A stretch of DNA of 64,000 bases from Tolumonas lignilytica (GCF_000527035.1 NZ_AZUK01000001.1:2306001-2370000), one strand, 5' to 3'. Positions 1 through 10,294 are shown, numbered from the stretch's first letter. Program-made: numbers and translations. Notes: generated from the sequence alone by a model not told the origin.

Positions 1-1
1 T

Positions 2-718
2 GCGCTGGAGATCCAGGGGAAAAACCTCGCCGATGTACGCATTGTCTGTATGGGGGCCGGGGCTGCAGCCGTGGCTTGTATGGATCTGTTGATCGTCTGT
101 GGCGCCAAACAGGAAAATATCTACATGCTGGATCGTAAAGGTGTGATCCATTCCGGCCGCACCGATATCAATGAACACAAACGTCGTTTCGTCAATGATT
201 CTGGCCTGACCACACTGGCACAGGTCATGGATGGTGCAGATGTGTTCGTGGGTGTTTCTGGGCCGAATGTATTGGCTGCCGAACTGGTAAAAACGATGGC
301 ACCCAATCCGGTCATTTTTGCCTGTTCCAACCCGGATCCTGAAATTCAGCCGGAACTTGCTAAAGCTGCGCGTAGTGATTTGATCATGGGAACTGGTCGT
401 TCCGACTATCCGAATCAGGTGAATAATGTTATTTGCTTCCCGTTCCTGTTCCGTGGGGCGCTGGATGTTCGGGCTCGGCGTATCAACAGTGCCATGAAGC
501 GTGCGGCCGTGGAAGCTATTCGCTCCATCGCGAAGGAACCTGTACCTGCTGAGGTATTGCATGCGGCAGGTGTCTCTGCGTTGACCTTTGGTGTTGATTA
601 CGTGTTACCGAAACCGATGGATCCGCGTTTATTACCGCGTGTGGCCCGTGCCGTTGCATTGGCAGCGGTGGAGTCGGGTGTGGCGCGTATTGCGTTAGCT
701 GATAATTACATGCTGTAA
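2..718 (+). CDS. Malic enzyme (malate dehydrogenase, decarboxylating), C-terminal part
   Basis: Oxidatively decarboxylates malate to pyruvate with NAD(P)+, in the cytosol. The reading frame is open from base 2, so the N-terminal malate-binding part lies outside the window. What is visible is the NAD(P)-binding domain: a dinucleotide-binding GAGAAA loop early on, then SGPNVL, ACSNPDPEI and TGRSDYPNQVNN, which are malic enzyme signatures. The protein ends at ADNYML without the phosphotransacetylase-like extension of long MaeB enzymes, so this is the short form of roughly 420 residues. Cofactor preference cannot be read reliably. A hairpin terminator follows 28 bases after the stop. Confidence 0.9.
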   Translation, partial: ALEIQGKNLADVRIVCMGAGAAAVACMDLLIVCGAKQENIYMLDRKGVIHSGRTDINEHKRRFVNDSGLTTLAQVMDGADVFVGVSGPNVLAAELVKTMAPNPVIFACSNPDPEIQPELAKAARSDLIMGTGRSDYPNQVNNVICFPFLFRGALDVRARRINSAMKRAAVEAIRSIAKEPVPAEVLHAAGVSALTFGVDYVLPKPMDPRLLPRVARAVALAAVESGVARIALADNYML

Positions 719-745
719 CGAGAATATCGTTAGAAATAAAAAAGA

Positions 746-767
746 AAAGCCGCCAAAAGGCGGCTTT
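746..767. terminator. Bidirectional intrinsic terminator between malic enzyme and porin genes
   Basis: A perfect 9-bp stem AAAGCCGCC/GGCGGCTTT with a 4-base AAAA loop, flanked by A-rich sequence on the left and T-rich sequence on the right. It lies between the converging malic enzyme (plus) and porin (minus) genes and can serve both. Confidence 0.85.
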
Positions 768-793
768 GAATTTTATCCCGGAGTCTGGAAAGA

Positions 794-1909
794 TTAGAAA
801 TCGTAACGCACAGCCAGTTGGTAGTCGTTTTTGTAATCAACACCATTAGCGGTTGTTGCAGAATAACCTGTTGCAGATGCATTCACACCGTTGTCTTTAT
901 TGTTGATACGGTATTCAGCCATAACACGCAGATTTTTGTTGAATTTGTACTGAGCGCCCAGAGTGTAGTAGTCAACAGCATTAACATCTGCACTACCACT
1001 CACTTTCTGCTTCATTTTGTTATAAGTGCTCATCAGGCCGAAACCGTTGGCAAAGTTATAACCTAATGCTGCTTCAGTCCCAGTGATATCAACTGCATTG
1101 GTACCAGAATAGAAGAAGTTAGAACCTTTGTCGTAGTTCAGCGCGGCATACCAAGATTTGTCATCAAATTTCGCGCCGATGATCCACAGTTTGGCATCGC
1201 CTTCACCAGTCACTTTGTGTTGTGCCGCATTATAACCAGTACCTACAGAGAATCCTGATGGGTGGTTGTAGCTAACCGCAGCGCCATAAGCAGCGACATT
1301 GGCAGTAGTTTCGCTAGTAGATGCACCAGAGACAGTGCTGTTTACATCGGTGCCGTTGCTGTCAAATTTATAGTCAGCATCAAACTGTACATTGTTGAAT
1401 GTACCGGTATATTTCAGCATTTCGCCTGCACGGTAAGTACCGTATTGGTCTGCTTTGATACCCAGACCATCGTTACCGTAACCATCAGTCAGGGCAACGT
1501 CAGTCCATGCGGCCATAGTGCCGACTGCACCGTATTGACGGCCAAAAGTAACAGTACCGAAGGTGTCATCTTTCACACCACCGTAAGCCAGACGAGTGGT
1601 TACGTTGCTGCTGTTTTCTTTAACGTCAGTTTCAGTAGATTGTGATTTGAACTGAGCTTCATAAACACCAATGGCTTTCTGAGTGCTGCTGATTGCAGTT
1701 TCGCCTTTAGCACCCAAACGGATGTAGTTGTTAGAGCCGTATTTTTCGCTCTTTTCGGTGCCATTGTTTTTGGTGCCCAGGAATTGACCTGCATAAGCAC
1801 GACCGGTCAAATCAATTTTAGTGCTGTCTTTGTTATAAACTTCAGTTGCATTCGCTTGAGTTGCAGTTGCTACCAGAACAGCCACGGCCACAGCAGTTAA
1901 TTGTTTCAT
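794..1909 (-). CDS. General porin, outer membrane trimeric beta-barrel
   Basis: Outer membrane diffusion channel of the Gram-negative porin superfamily (OmpC/OmpF-like). The chosen start gives a signal peptide (MKQLTAVAVAVLVATATQANA) with cleavage after ANA. An adjacent ATG one codon upstream is equally possible; an AAGGA ribosome site lies 3 bases before it and 6 before the chosen one. The open frame extends 17 codons further up, but that stretch is not signal-like. Alternating hydrophobic residues, many Gly/Asn/Tyr/Thr, few Cys and a terminal Phe (AVRYDF) fit an outer membrane barrel recognised by BAM. The constriction-loop motif is like FGTVTFGRQYGA. Family assignment is firm; substrate preference is unknown. 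Confidence 0.88.
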   Translation of the reverse strand: MKQLTAVAVAVLVATATQANATEVYNKDSTKIDLTGRAYAGQFLGTKNNGTEKSEKYGSNNYIRLGAKGETAISSTQKAIGVYEAQFKSQSTETDVKENSSNVTTRLAYGGVKDDTFGTVTFGRQYGAVGTMAAWTDVALTDGYGNDGLGIKADQYGTYRAGEMLKYTGTFNNVQFDADYKFDSNGTDVNSTVSGASTSETTANVAAYGAAVSYNHPSGFSVGTGYNAAQHKVTGEGDAKLWIIGAKFDDKSWYAALNYDKGSNFFYSGTNAVDITGTEAALGYNFANGFGLMSTYNKMKQKVSGSADVNAVDYYTLGAQYKFNKNLRVMAEYRINNKDNGVNASATGYSATTANGVDYKNDYQLAVRYDF

Positions 1910-1912
1910 CAT

Positions 1913-2403
1913 CGATCCTTCATTTTTTTGTGAGGGTTGAGTTGCCCCTGAGTAATTCCGCAATGAATACTAAGGGGGTAAAATGACAGTTTTGTTACCG
2001 CTTGATTAAGCTTTTGTTGTGGTAGTGTCTTATTTATTCGTTTTAGCTAAAGCTAAATAAGTCACAATAGATTGTGATTTTTTATTTACTTTATTAGGGA
2101 TAATGTTTTTATTTTTATTAATTATTTTAAATTTAATTTTTTAAATTAATTAAATTTGACTTTTAATTATTTAATTAATCGATAGGTTTGATTTTTTAGT
2201 AAAAATATATTCATGTTTATTAAAAACCAGGAATAACTATTTCCTGTTTGAAATAAAATGAAGCACATGAGATGCCAGAGATAACCGGGCGACAACATAA
2301 AGATATCATTTTCAGGTTGCTCGGCAGCTACCCGCAAATGTGGTAAACTCCCGCCCATTCTGCTGCTGGGCAGCAATTTTCAAAGCATCTGCAGGTATCC
2401 CTA
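1913..2403. promoter_or_regulatory. Divergent porin/glpX control region with an extreme AT-rich block
   Basis: This 491-base gap separates the divergent porin and glpX genes. About 2040-2230 is almost pure A/T with repeated TTAATT/AATTAA words, typical of bent DNA or H-NS-type binding; that role is inference. For glpX I see an extended -10 element (TGG then TAAACT, 2341-2349) with a poor -35. A small hairpin follows (TGCTGC/GCAGCA, 2361-2375) with TTTT at 2377-2380, in the glpX leader. I see no convincing gene here. Confidence 0.45.
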
Positions 2404-3411
2404 ATGAGACGTGAACTGGCAATTGAATTTTCCCGAGTAACTGAAGCGGCTGCCCTTGCTGGCTATAAATGGTTGGGGCGTGGTGATAAAAACCTGGCTG
2501 ATGGCGCTGCGGTGGAAGCCATGCGCTATGTGCTGAACCAGATTGAAATCGATGGTGAAATCGTCATTGGCGAAGGCGAAATTGACGAAGCGCCTATGCT
2601 GTATATCGGTGAAAAGGTTGGTTGTGGCGGTGATGGAGTTGATATTGCTGTTGATCCGATCGATGGTACCCGCATGACAGCAATGGGGCAGAACAACGCG
2701 GTGGCTGTGTTGGCCGCAGGTGATAAAGGGTCATTCCTGAAAGCGCCTGATATGTACATGGAAAAATTAATTGTTGGTCCACGTGCGAAAGGTGTGATTG
2801 ACCTGAATCGGCCATTGGCTGAAAACATTGTGGCTGTTGCCCGCGCACTGGATAAACCGCTGCACCGTCTGAGCGTCATTACCTTGGCAAAACCGCGTCA
2901 TGACGCAGCCATTAAAGAAATGCAGGATATGGGTGTGCGTGTGTTTGCGATCCCTGATGGTGATGTGGCGGCTTCGATGCTGACGTGCCTGCCAGATAAT
3001 GAAATCGATATGCTGTATTGTATCGGTGGTGCGCCAGAGGGGGTCATTTCCGCGGCCACGGTGCGTGCGTTAGATGGCGATATGCAAGGCCGTCTATTGC
3101 CGCGGCATAAAGTGAAAGGCGATACACCAGAAAACCGTGTATTGGGCGAACAGGAAATTTCACGTTGTCAGCAAATGGGCATTGATGTTGAATCGGTGCT
3201 GACACTGAAAGACATGGCGAAAACCGATAACGTGATCATTTCTGTCACAGGGATCACTAAAGGTGATTTACTGGAAGGGATCACCAGTGATGGCATGCTG
3301 GCGACGACAGAAACGCTGCTGATCCGTGGTAAATCACGTACTATCCGCCGGATCCATTCAACACATTACCTGCAACGTAAAGATGCGCAGATCCAGAAAA
3401 TCATTTTCTGA
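2404..3411 (+). CDS. glpX: Class II fructose-1,6-bisphosphatase GlpX
   Basis: Hydrolyses fructose-1,6-bisphosphate to fructose-6-phosphate in gluconeogenesis, in the cytosol. At 335 residues it has the normal GlpX length. The metal- and phosphate-binding signatures are present: GEGEIDEAPM at residues 56-65 and DPIDGTR at 84-90, followed by the TAMGQNN and APDMYMEKL stretches typical of GlpX. No glpF or glpK is linked, so the gene appears monocistronic. The next gene converges on it. Confidence 0.95.
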   Translation: MRRELAIEFSRVTEAAALAGYKWLGRGDKNLADGAAVEAMRYVLNQIEIDGEIVIGEGEIDEAPMLYIGEKVGCGGDGVDIAVDPIDGTRMTAMGQNNAVAVLAAGDKGSFLKAPDMYMEKLIVGPRAKGVIDLNRPLAENIVAVARALDKPLHRLSVITLAKPRHDAAIKEMQDMGVRVFAIPDGDVAASMLTCLPDNEIDMLYCIGGAPEGVISAATVRALDGDMQGRLLPRHKVKGDTPENRVLGEQEISRCQQMGIDVESVLTLKDMAKTDNVIISVTGITKGDLLEGITSDGMLATTETLLIRGKSRTIRRIHSTHYLQRKDAQIQKIIF

Positions 3412-3434
3412 TCGGCAAAAAGTCTGTTAACAAA

Positions 3435-3464
3435 CTGAACATCAGCCATTGTGCTGGTGTTCAG
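3435..3464 (-). terminator. Hairpin between glpX and panM
   Basis: A 12-bp stem CTGAACATCAGC/GCTGGTGTTCAG with one G-T type mismatch and a 6-base loop, between converging glpX and panM. On the minus strand it is followed by TTTGTT, so it looks like a weak panM terminator. There is no good T-run on the plus side. Confidence 0.5.
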
Positions 3465-3473
3465 TCAGTCAAA

Positions 3474-3860
3474 TTACAAATCAAGATACCACTGGCTGCC
3501 ATCGGCATAAAAGCCAGCCTGTCGTAAAAAAGCCTGCAAACCGGCCGATTCATGTTCAGCAACCTGACTGAGATCGATGCTGATCCGCGGCTGACCTTGT
3601 TCAATTAACTTGCGTAAGGTATCGGCTAACAAATAACGGCCAATTCCACGACGACGTGTTAAATCCCGCACTGCAAAAAAACACAACTGATCATTCTGAC
3701 TAATGGCTAGCCCAACAACACGATCATTGAACGTTGCCAAATGCCAATCACCTAAAGCATGTGCAGTGTCGATGGTGAGTTGGTGAGCTAGTAACAATTT
3801 ACTGAGACTGTCTTGCCATAATGGCAACACCTCATGGGAGTGATGAACGGTCAAACGCAT
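3474..3860 (-). CDS. panM: PanM (PanZ)-like GNAT protein, PanD maturation factor
   Basis: Small GNAT-fold protein of 128 residues. In enterobacteria PanM (PanZ) binds CoA/acetyl-CoA and triggers self-cleavage of the aspartate decarboxylase zymogen PanD in pantothenate synthesis. The match to E. coli PanM, by recall, rests on the FNDRVVG region and the CoA-binding loop LTRRRGIGRYLL (about residues 67-78), plus near-identical length. It lies alone on the minus strand downstream of gltD with a terminator between them, so it likely has its own promoter. It could instead be a generic GNAT acetyltransferase. Confidence 0.75.
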   Translation of the reverse strand: MRLTVHHSHEVLPLWQDSLSKLLLAHQLTIDTAHALGDWHLATFNDRVVGLAISQNDQLCFFAVRDLTRRRGIGRYLLADTLRKLIEQGQPRISIDLSQVAEHESAGLQAFLRQAGFYADGSQWYLDL

Positions 3861-3903
3861 GTTAATGATCCAGTTACAAATAAAATGCAGTGTAACACTA
3901 AAT

Positions 3904-3934
3904 AAAAAGCCCCATCAGCAGGACGGGGCTTTTT
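3904..3934 (-). terminator. gltBD intrinsic terminator
   Basis: A 10-bp stem AAAAAGCCCC/GGGGCTTTTT around an 11-base loop, 18 bases past the gltD stop. Read on the minus strand it ends in a T-run. It separates gltD from panM. Confidence 0.85.
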
Positions 3935-3951
3935 TACGCTTCAGCTTGAGC

Positions 3952-5418
3952 TTAACGCGGTAACAGGCTGGAACCCATCAGGAACGCATCCACTTCACGG
4001 GCACATTGACGGCCTTCGCGAATAGCCCAGACCACCAGTGACTGACCGCGGCGGATATCGCCAGCAGCGAACACTTTTGGTACTGAGGTTGCGTAGCAGC
4101 CTTCACCATCGGTAGTGGCATTGACATTACCGCGGGCATCTTTGGCTACACCAAATGCATCCAGCACTTTCGCCAGTGGGTTAGTAAAGCCCATGGCCAG
4201 GAATACTGCATCGGCTTTCAGTTCAAATTCAGAACCTGGAACTTCGACCAGTTTACCGTCTTTGAATTCAACCTTGACCAGTTTCAGCGCTGTCAGCTTA
4301 CCGTTTTCACCGATAAACTCTTTGGTAGAAACCGCAAACTCACGCACACAACCTTCTTCATGAGAAGAAGAGGTGCGCAGTTTCAGTGGCCAGTATGGCC
4401 AGGTCAGCGCTTTGTTTTCCTGCACAGGCGGTTGCGGCATTACTTCCAGTTGCGTCACAGACGCAGCACCGTGACGGTTGGAGGTACCTACGCAGTCAGA
4501 ACCTGTGTCACCGCCACCGATCACCACAACGTGTTTACCTTTCACGTTGATTGGATTGGCACCATCACCTGCAACTTCTTTGTTTTGCGGGATCAGGAAT
4601 TCCAGTGCGAAATGGATACCGCTCAGCGCACGGCCAGGAACCGGCAGATCGCGTGGCGTTTCTGAACCACCCGCCAGAACAACGGCATCGAATTCAGCAT
4701 CCAGTTGCGCCGGAGTGACCACAGCCTTGGCATCGTTGGCAACACCGGCAGGCAAGTCGTTATTCAGTGCAACCAGTGTGTTGGTTTTGAATACCACACC
4801 TTCCGCTTCCAGCTGTGCAGTACGACGGTCAATGACGCTCTTGTCCAGTTTGAAATCAGGAATACCGTAGCGCAGCAGACCACCGACACGGCTGTTTTTC
4901 TCAAACACAGTCACGTCATGACCGGCACGAGCCAGTTGCTGTGCAGTGGCCAGACCCGCAGGGCCTGAACCAACAACAGCCACTTTTTTGCCGCTCTTAA
5001 CTGCAGCCGGTTGTGGTTTTACCCAGCCATTTTCCCATGCGGTATCAATGATGAAACGCTCGATTGACTTGATGCCAACAGGATCAGCATTGATGCCCAG
5101 CGTACAGGCTGCTTCACAAGGGGCCGGACAAATCCGGCCTGTGAATTCTGGGAAGTTGTTCGTAGAGTGCAGCACTCGGATTGCCATCTCGGCTTTGCCA
5201 CGGTAAACCAGATCATTCCAGTCAGGAATGATGTTGTTCACCGGACAGCCATTGTTGCAAAACGGAATACCGCAATCCATGCAACGGGCGCCCTGGGTAG
5301 AAGCTTCCTGCACCGTCAGAGTAGGTACAAACTCGCTGTAATGTTTCACACGCTCCTCAACGGGAGCGTAGTGTTCCTTCACGCGATCAAACTCGAGAAA
5401 ACCGGTTGGCTTACCCAT
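3952..5418 (-). CDS. gltD: Glutamate synthase (NADPH) small subunit GltD
   Basis: Beta subunit of GOGAT. It takes electrons from NADPH through FAD and passes them via Fe-S clusters to GltB. Its 488 residues show an N-terminal cysteine-rich ferredoxin-like region ([14 protein letters not shown], then CPAPCEAAC), an FAD-binding GSGPAGLA loop near residue 150, an NADPH-binding GGGDTGSDC loop, and a C-terminal [17 protein letters not shown] flavin motif. The start ATG overlaps the gltB stop by one base (TAATG), indicating translational coupling. The N-terminus ([12 protein letters not shown]) differs from enteric GltD and resembles the form found in other bacterial groups. Confidence 0.95.
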   Translation of the reverse strand: MGKPTGFLEFDRVKEHYAPVEERVKHYSEFVPTLTVQEASTQGARCMDCGIPFCNNGCPVNNIIPDWNDLVYRGKAEMAIRVLHSTNNFPEFTGRICPAPCEAACTLGINADPVGIKSIERFIIDTAWENGWVKPQPAAVKSGKKVAVVGSGPAGLATAQQLARAGHDVTVFEKNSRVGGLLRYGIPDFKLDKSVIDRRTAQLEAEGVVFKTNTLVALNNDLPAGVANDAKAVVTPAQLDAEFDAVVLAGGSETPRDLPVPGRALSGIHFALEFLIPQNKEVAGDGANPINVKGKHVVVIGGGDTGSDCVGTSNRHGAASVTQLEVMPQPPVQENKALTWPYWPLKLRTSSSHEEGCVREFAVSTKEFIGENGKLTALKLVKVEFKDGKLVEVPGSEFELKADAVFLAMGFTNPLAKVLDAFGVAKDARGNVNATTDGEGCYATSVPKVFAAGDIRRGQSLVVWAIREGRQCAREVDAFLMGSSLLPR

Positions 5419-8400
5419 TACGCAATCTCCTTTTCCTGCGGTGCAGCAGTCATTTCCTTCAGAGCACGACGGTACTCATTTGGATAAACTTTTACAAACT
5501 TACCACGGTAAGTATCCCAGTCAGCCAGAATCGCTTGTGCGCGAGGGCTACCAGTGTATTTCGCATGTTGCGCGATCAGTGCTTTCAGATGGTCTTCATC
5601 ACTCTGATCGGTGTGCCATGGATCATCTACGGACTGCTCTGCGGTCGGTAAGACTTTTTCCAGGGTAACCATCGACAGGTTGCAACGGTTCGCGAAAGAG
5701 TTGTCTTCGTCCAGCACATAGGCAAGACCACCAGACATACCGGCTGCAAAGTTACGACCGGTCTGGCCCAGAACCACAACGGTACCACCTGTCATGTATT
5801 CACAACCGTGGTCACCAACACCTTCCACAACGGCGGTAGCACCGGAGTTACGGACAGCGAAACGCTCGCCACCGACACCACTCAGGTAGGCGTGACCAGA
5901 GGTCGCACCGTACATGACAGTATTGCCGATGATGGTGTTTTCGTGAGTCTTACCAGTGAAGTTGGCATTTGGACGTACGATGATACGACCGCCAGACAGA
6001 CCTTTACCAACGTAGTCGTTACCTTCACCAACCAGTTCCAGTGTGACACCTTTAGCCAGGAACGCGGCAAAACTCTGACCAGCAGTACCATTCAGAGTGA
6101 CATGAATGGTGTCATCCGGCAGACCGGCACCACCGAAGCGTTTGGCAACTTCACCAGACAGCATGGTACCGACCGTACGGTTGATATTTTTCACTGGTAA
6201 TTCAATGCGCACTGGCTGACGGTTTTCCAGTGCTGGCATAGCTTGTTTCACCAACTCTTGATCCAGTGCTTTTTCCAGCGCGTGATCTTGAGTGCCGGCA
6301 TGCAGGCGAGGTTCATCAGCACCTACTGCTGGTTGATAGAATACATTGCTGAAATCCAGGCCTTGTGCTTTCCAGTGTTCAACACCGGCACGTTTGTCCA
6401 GCAGATCAGAACGACCAATCAGATCTTCAAATTTACGGATACCCATTTCAGCCATCAGTTCACGCACTTCTTCCGCAACGAAGAAGAAGTAGTTCACGAC
6501 GTGTTCTGGTTGACCGGTGAAGCGTTTACGCAGTTCAGGATCCTGAGTGGCAACACCAACTGGGCAGGTATTCAGATGACACTTACGCATCATGATACAG
6601 CCTTCAACCACCAGCGGTGCGGTTGCAAAACCGAATTCATCCGCACCCAGCAGAGCACCGATGATCACGTCACGGCCGGTCTTGATCTGACCGTCAACCT
6701 GCACGCGGATACGACCACGCAGACGGTTCAACACCAGCGTTTGTTGTGTTTCGGCCAGACCCAGTTCCCATGGCGAACCCGCATATTTGATGGAAGACAG
6801 CGGCGATGCGCCGGTACCACCATCATGGCCCGCGATAACCACGTGATCCGCTTTCGCTTTGGATACACCCGCAGCGACGGTACCAACACCCACTTCAGAC
6901 ACCAGTTTCACAGACACAGAAGCTGATGGGTTGGCGTTTTTCAGATCGTGGATCAGCTGAGCCAAATCTTCGATCGAGTAAATATCGTGGTGTGGTGGTG
7001 GAGAAATCAGACCTACACCCGGTACAGAGTGACGCAGTTTACCGATATATTCGGAAACTTTATCACCAGGTAACTGACCACCTTCACCTGGTTTAGCACC
7101 CTGCGCCATCTTGATCTGGATCTGGTCGGCATTCACCAGATATTCAACGGTGACACCGAAACGACCAGATGCAACCTGTTTGATAGCTGAACGTAAGCTG
7201 TCACCCGCCTGCAGTTCCAGATCACGCTCAATACGTGATTTACCGATAATGTCAGACAGCAGGGTAGGCTGACTCACAGGGATGAAACGGTTCGCATCTT
7301 CGCCACCTTCACCGGTGTTAGATTTACCGCCGATGCGGTTCATCGCTACAGCCAGCGTGGTGTGAGCTTCGGTAGAAATCGAACCCAGCGACATCGCACC
7401 AGTCGCGAAACGTTTAACGATCTCTTTCGCTGATTCCACTTCTTCCAGCGGAACTGGTTCAGCCGCTTTCTTGATCTCAAACAGACCACGTAACGTCAGA
7501 TGACGTTTAGTCTGGTCGTTGATGATCTTGGCATACTCTTTGTAGCTCTCGTATTTGCCGCTACGGGTAGAGTGCTGCAGTTTAGCAATGGCATCCGGTG
7601 TCCACATATGGTCTTCGCCACGGATACGGAACGCATATTCGCCGCCAGTTTCCAGCATGTTTTCCAGTACCGGATCGGCAGAGAATGCCGCTTCGTGCAT
7701 GCGGATCGCTTCTTCAGCCACATCAAACAGACCGATACCTTCGACCTTAGATGGTGTACCAGAGAAGTATTTATCAACAAATGCCTTCTTCAGACCCACA
7801 GCTTCGAAGATTTGCGCGCCAGTGTAAGACATGTAAGTGGAGATACCCATCTTCGACATGACTTTGCACAGACCTTTACCGACTGCCTTCACGAAGTTAG
7901 CAACGTATTTCTCTTCTTTCGCTGCGTCGCCGCCTGCCATTTCACGCAGGGTTTCCATGGCCAGCCATGGGTGAACGGCTTCGGCACCATAGCCACCGAG
8001 CAGGGCGAAATGATGCGTTTCGCGGGCAGAGCCGGTTTCAACCACCAGACCGGTGTTGGTACGCAGACCTTTTTTCACCAGATGTAGGTGAACGGTTGAC
8101 GTCGCCAGCAATGCAGGAATGGCAATGTGGTCACGATCAATGTTGCGGTCAGAGATCAGCAGGATGTTGGCACCACCACGTACTGCATCTTCGGCTTCTG
8201 CGGCCAGAGACGCCAGACGGGCTTCAACACCTTCTTTACCCCAAGCAACCGGGTAGCAGATATTCAGCTCATGCGAGCGGAATTTGCCATTGGTGTATTG
8301 CTGAATATTGCGGATCTTCTCGATCTTGGCGGCATTCAGGATTGGCTGAGCCACTTCCAGACGGATCGGTGGATTGATGTCGGCATTGTTCAGCAGGTTT

Positions 8401-10052
8401 GGACGTGGGCCAATGAAAGACACCAGCGACATTACCATCTCTTCACGGATCGGGTCGATCGGCGGATTGGTTACCTGCGCAAACAACTGACGGAAGTAAT
8501 TGAACAGCACTTTATTCTGACTGGACAGTACCGGCAAGGCGGCATCGTTACCCATGGAACCGATCGCTTCTTCACCTTTTTCTGCCATTGGGGTCAGCAG
8601 AACTTTGGTGTCTTCCATGGTGTAACCGAACGCTTGTTGATAATCCAGCAGAGACGCTTTTTTATCGAAAGGCTGTGCTTCGCCAGGAATTTCATCAATG
8701 TTGATACGAACTTTGCTCAGCCATTCGCGATATGGTTTAGAGCTGGCCAATGAATCTTTCAGTTCTTTATCGTCAATGATGCGGCCTTGTTCCATGTCGA
8801 TCAGGAACATCTTGCCTGGCTGCAAACGCCATTTTTGCGCGATACGCGAATCTTCGATTGGCAGTACGCCAGACTCAGAAGCCATGACTACCAAGTCATC
8901 TTTAGTCACTAGATAACGGGCTGGGCGCAGACCGTTACGGTCCAGCGTAGCACCAATCTGACGGCCGTCGGTGAAGGCAACCGCAGCTGGGCCATCCCAT
9001 GGTTCCATCATGGCGGCATGATATTCGTAGAACGCGCGACGGTTTTCATCCATCAGGGAATGTTTTTCCCACGCTTCCGGAATCATCATCATCACGGCAT
9101 GTGCCATGGAGTAGCCACCCATGATCAGCAGTTCCAATGCGTTGTCGAAAGACGCAGAGTCTGACTGACCTGGATAAATCAGCGGCCATACTTTATCTAA
9201 GTCAGCACCCAGCACCGGAGAGGTGACTGAACGCTCACGGGCACGCATCCAGTTCACGTTACCACGCACGGTATTGATTTCACCGTTGTGCGCGATCATG
9301 CGGAATGGATGTGCCAGATCCCATGTTGGGAAGGTGTTAGTGGAGAAACGTTGGTGAACCAGCGCCAGCGCAGACACACAGCGTGGGTCAGCCAGGTCGT
9401 TATAGTAAACGCCTACCTGATCGGCCAGCAGCAGACCTTTGTAGTTCACAGTACGTGCAGAAAATGATGGCACGTAGAATTCGTAGCAGTGTTTGAGTTT
9501 CAGAGCACGAATGGCATGAGATGCACGCTTACGGATGATGTAGAGTTTACGTTCCAGCGCATCGGTCACCAGTACATCTGGGCCACGGGCAACGAAAATC
9601 TGACGAATAACCGGTTCTTTGGCTTTTACTGCCGGAGACATAGGCATGTCACGGTTCACCGGTACATCACGCCAGCCCAGCACGACCTGGCCTTCACCGC
9701 GTACCGCACGTTCGATCTCTTCCTGGCAAGCCAGACGAGACGCCGCTTCCTGCGGCAGGAACACCATACCAACGCCGTATTCACCTGCCAGTGGCAGCGT
9801 AATACCTTGTTTGGCCAGTTCTTCGCGATACAGTTGATCAGGGATTTGAATCAGAATACCTGCGCCATCGCCTTGCAGCGGATCAGCACCCACTGCACCA
9901 CGGTGGTCGAGGTTCTTCAGGATCAACAAACCCTGTTCGACAATGCTATGACTTTTTTGACCCTTCATATGGGCCACAAATCCGACACCGCACGCATCAT
10001 GTTCGTTTACGGGGTCATACATCCCTTGTCGTTGGGGTACCGCCGGTTCCAT
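5418..10052 (-). CDS. gltB: Glutamate synthase large subunit GltB
   Basis: Alpha subunit of GOGAT. It converts 2-oxoglutarate and glutamine to two glutamates. About 1544 residues: an N-terminal class II glutamine amidotransferase domain whose catalytic Cys is in [10 protein letters not shown] (residue 21), a central domain, an FMN/2-oxoglutarate synthase domain with the 3Fe-4S motif [12 protein letters not shown], and a C-terminal beta-helix with repeated Gly motifs ([21 protein letters not shown]). The start is either ATG at 10052 or GTG at 10055; GAGAGGA lies 8-11 bases upstream. The residues before the Cys are a short propeptide by family precedent. It is co-transcribed with gltD. Confidence 0.96.
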   Translation of the reverse strand: MEPAVPQRQGMYDPVNEHDACGVGFVAHMKGQKSHSIVEQGLLILKNLDHRGAVGADPLQGDGAGILIQIPDQLYREELAKQGITLPLAGEYGVGMVFLPQEAASRLACQEEIERAVRGEGQVVLGWRDVPVNRDMPMSPAVKAKEPVIRQIFVARGPDVLVTDALERKLYIIRKRASHAIRALKLKHCYEFYVPSFSARTVNYKGLLLADQVGVYYNDLADPRCVSALALVHQRFSTNTFPTWDLAHPFRMIAHNGEINTVRGNVNWMRARERSVTSPVLGADLDKVWPLIYPGQSDSASFDNALELLIMGGYSMAHAVMMMIPEAWEKHSLMDENRRAFYEYHAAMMEPWDGPAAVAFTDGRQIGATLDRNGLRPARYLVTKDDLVVMASESGVLPIEDSRIAQKWRLQPGKMFLIDMEQGRIIDDKELKDSLASSKPYREWLSKVRINIDEIPGEAQPFDKKASLLDYQQAFGYTMEDTKVLLTPMAEKGEEAIGSMGNDAALPVLSSQNKVLFNYFRQLFAQVTNPPIDPIREEMVMSLVSFIGPRPNLLNNADINPPIRLEVAQPILNAAKIEKIRNIQQYTNGKFRSHELNICYPVAWGKEGVEARLASLAAEAEDAVRGGANILLISDRNIDRDHIAIPALLATSTVHLHLVKKGLRTNTGLVVETGSARETHHFALLGGYGAEAVHPWLAMETLREMAGGDAAKEEKYVANFVKAVGKGLCKVMSKMGISTYMSYTGAQIFEAVGLKKAFVDKYFSGTPSKVEGIGLFDVAEEAIRMHEAAFSADPVLENMLETGGEYAFRIRGEDHMWTPDAIAKLQHSTRSGKYESYKEYAKIINDQTKRHLTLRGLFEIKKAAEPVPLEEVESAKEIVKRFATGAMSLGSISTEAHTTLAVAMNRIGGKSNTGEGGEDANRFIPVSQPTLLSDIIGKSRIERDLELQAGDSLRSAIKQVASGRFGVTVEYLVNADQIQIKMAQGAKPGEGGQLPGDKVSEYIGKLRHSVPGVGLISPPPHHDIYSIEDLAQLIHDLKNANPSASVSVKLVSEVGVGTVAAGVSKAKADHVVIAGHDGGTGASPLSSIKYAGSPWELGLAETQQTLVLNRLRGRIRVQVDGQIKTGRDVIIGALLGADEFGFATAPLVVEGCIMMRKCHLNTCPVGVATQDPELRKRFTGQPEHVVNYFFFVAEEVRELMAEMGIRKFEDLIGRSDLLDKRAGVEHWKAQGLDFSNVFYQPAVGADEPRLHAGTQDHALEKALDQELVKQAMPALENRQPVRIELPVKNINRTVGTMLSGEVAKRFGGAGLPDDTIHVTLNGTAGQSFAAFLAKGVTLELVGEGNDYVGKGLSGGRIIVRPNANFTGKTHENTIIGNTVMYGATSGHAYLSGVGGERFAVRNSGATAVVEGVGDHGCEYMTGGTVVVLGQTGRNFAAGMSGGLAYVLDEDNSFANRCNLSMVTLEKVLPTAEQSVDDPWHTDQSDEDHLKALIAQHAKYTGSPRAQAILADWDTYRGKFVKVYPNEYRRALKEMTAAPQEKEIA

Positions 10053-10102
10053 CACGTTATTAATCCTCTCTGTAGATACGCGTCCATCCGCAGTCGTTAA
10101 AA

Positions 10103-10127
10103 AAAGCTGGCTTAGGGGGCCAGCTTT
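10103..10127 (-). terminator. Intrinsic terminator inside the gltB leader (possible attenuator)
   Basis: A perfect 9-bp stem AAAGCTGGC/GCCAGCTTT with a 7-base loop. Read on the minus strand it is followed at once by a run of T, so it is a textbook terminator oriented with gltB. It lies about 50 bases upstream of the gltB start and 26 bases after the predicted transcription start. There is no gene between promoter and terminator, which suggests conditional termination. Confidence 0.7.
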
Positions 10128-10159
10128 ATCGTTTTAACTCTGAGGGCTCGTAACCAAAA

Positions 10160-10188
10160 AATATACTGTGATTTTCGCCCCAATTCAA
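10160..10188 (-). promoter_or_regulatory. Predicted sigma70 promoter of gltBD
   Basis: On the minus strand: -35 TTGAAT (plus 10183-10188), a 17-base spacer, and -10 TATATT (plus 10160-10165). Expected start near 10153. It is the best-scoring pair I see by eye upstream of gltB. Confidence 0.6.
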
Positions 10189-10258
10189 GGCAATAGAATA
10201 GGGGTTCAAACAAGGCTCTTGTGTGCAAAAATAATTAAAAATCATATAGATATTAATT

Positions 10259-10294
10259 ATCACCAAAATAGTGCAAAAGATTTTTATATTGCAC
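10259..10294. promoter_or_regulatory. NtrC-like box and overlapping inverted repeat upstream of gltB
   Basis: Bases 10259-10275 match the NtrC consensus TGCACCAAAATGGTGCA at 14 of 17 positions. Overlapping it, GTGCAA (10271-10276) and TTGCAC (10289-10294) form a perfect inverted repeat with 12 bases between. Both lie about 75-110 bases upstream of the predicted gltB -35. I found no GG-N10-GC sigma54 element nearby, so the binding factor is uncertain (NtrC, Nac-like or other). Confidence 0.4.

Noticed and set aside
2167-2376. 69-codon minus-strand open frame in the porin-glpX gap
   Set aside because: Starts in the glpX leader and runs into the AT-rich block; no ribosome site or recognisable protein.
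2361-2380. glpX leader hairpin as an attenuator
   Set aside because: The stem is only six base pairs with a short T-run; it is mentioned in the control-region entry but is too weak to claim.
6243-6926. 227-codon plus-strand open frame inside gltB
   Set aside because: It is antisense to a highly conserved part of gltB, has no recognisable family and no ribosome site that stands out.
9489-10100. 203-codon plus-strand open frame opposite the gltB start
   Set aside because: Antisense shadow of the GltB amidotransferase domain; the protein is compositionally odd and runs into the gltB leader.
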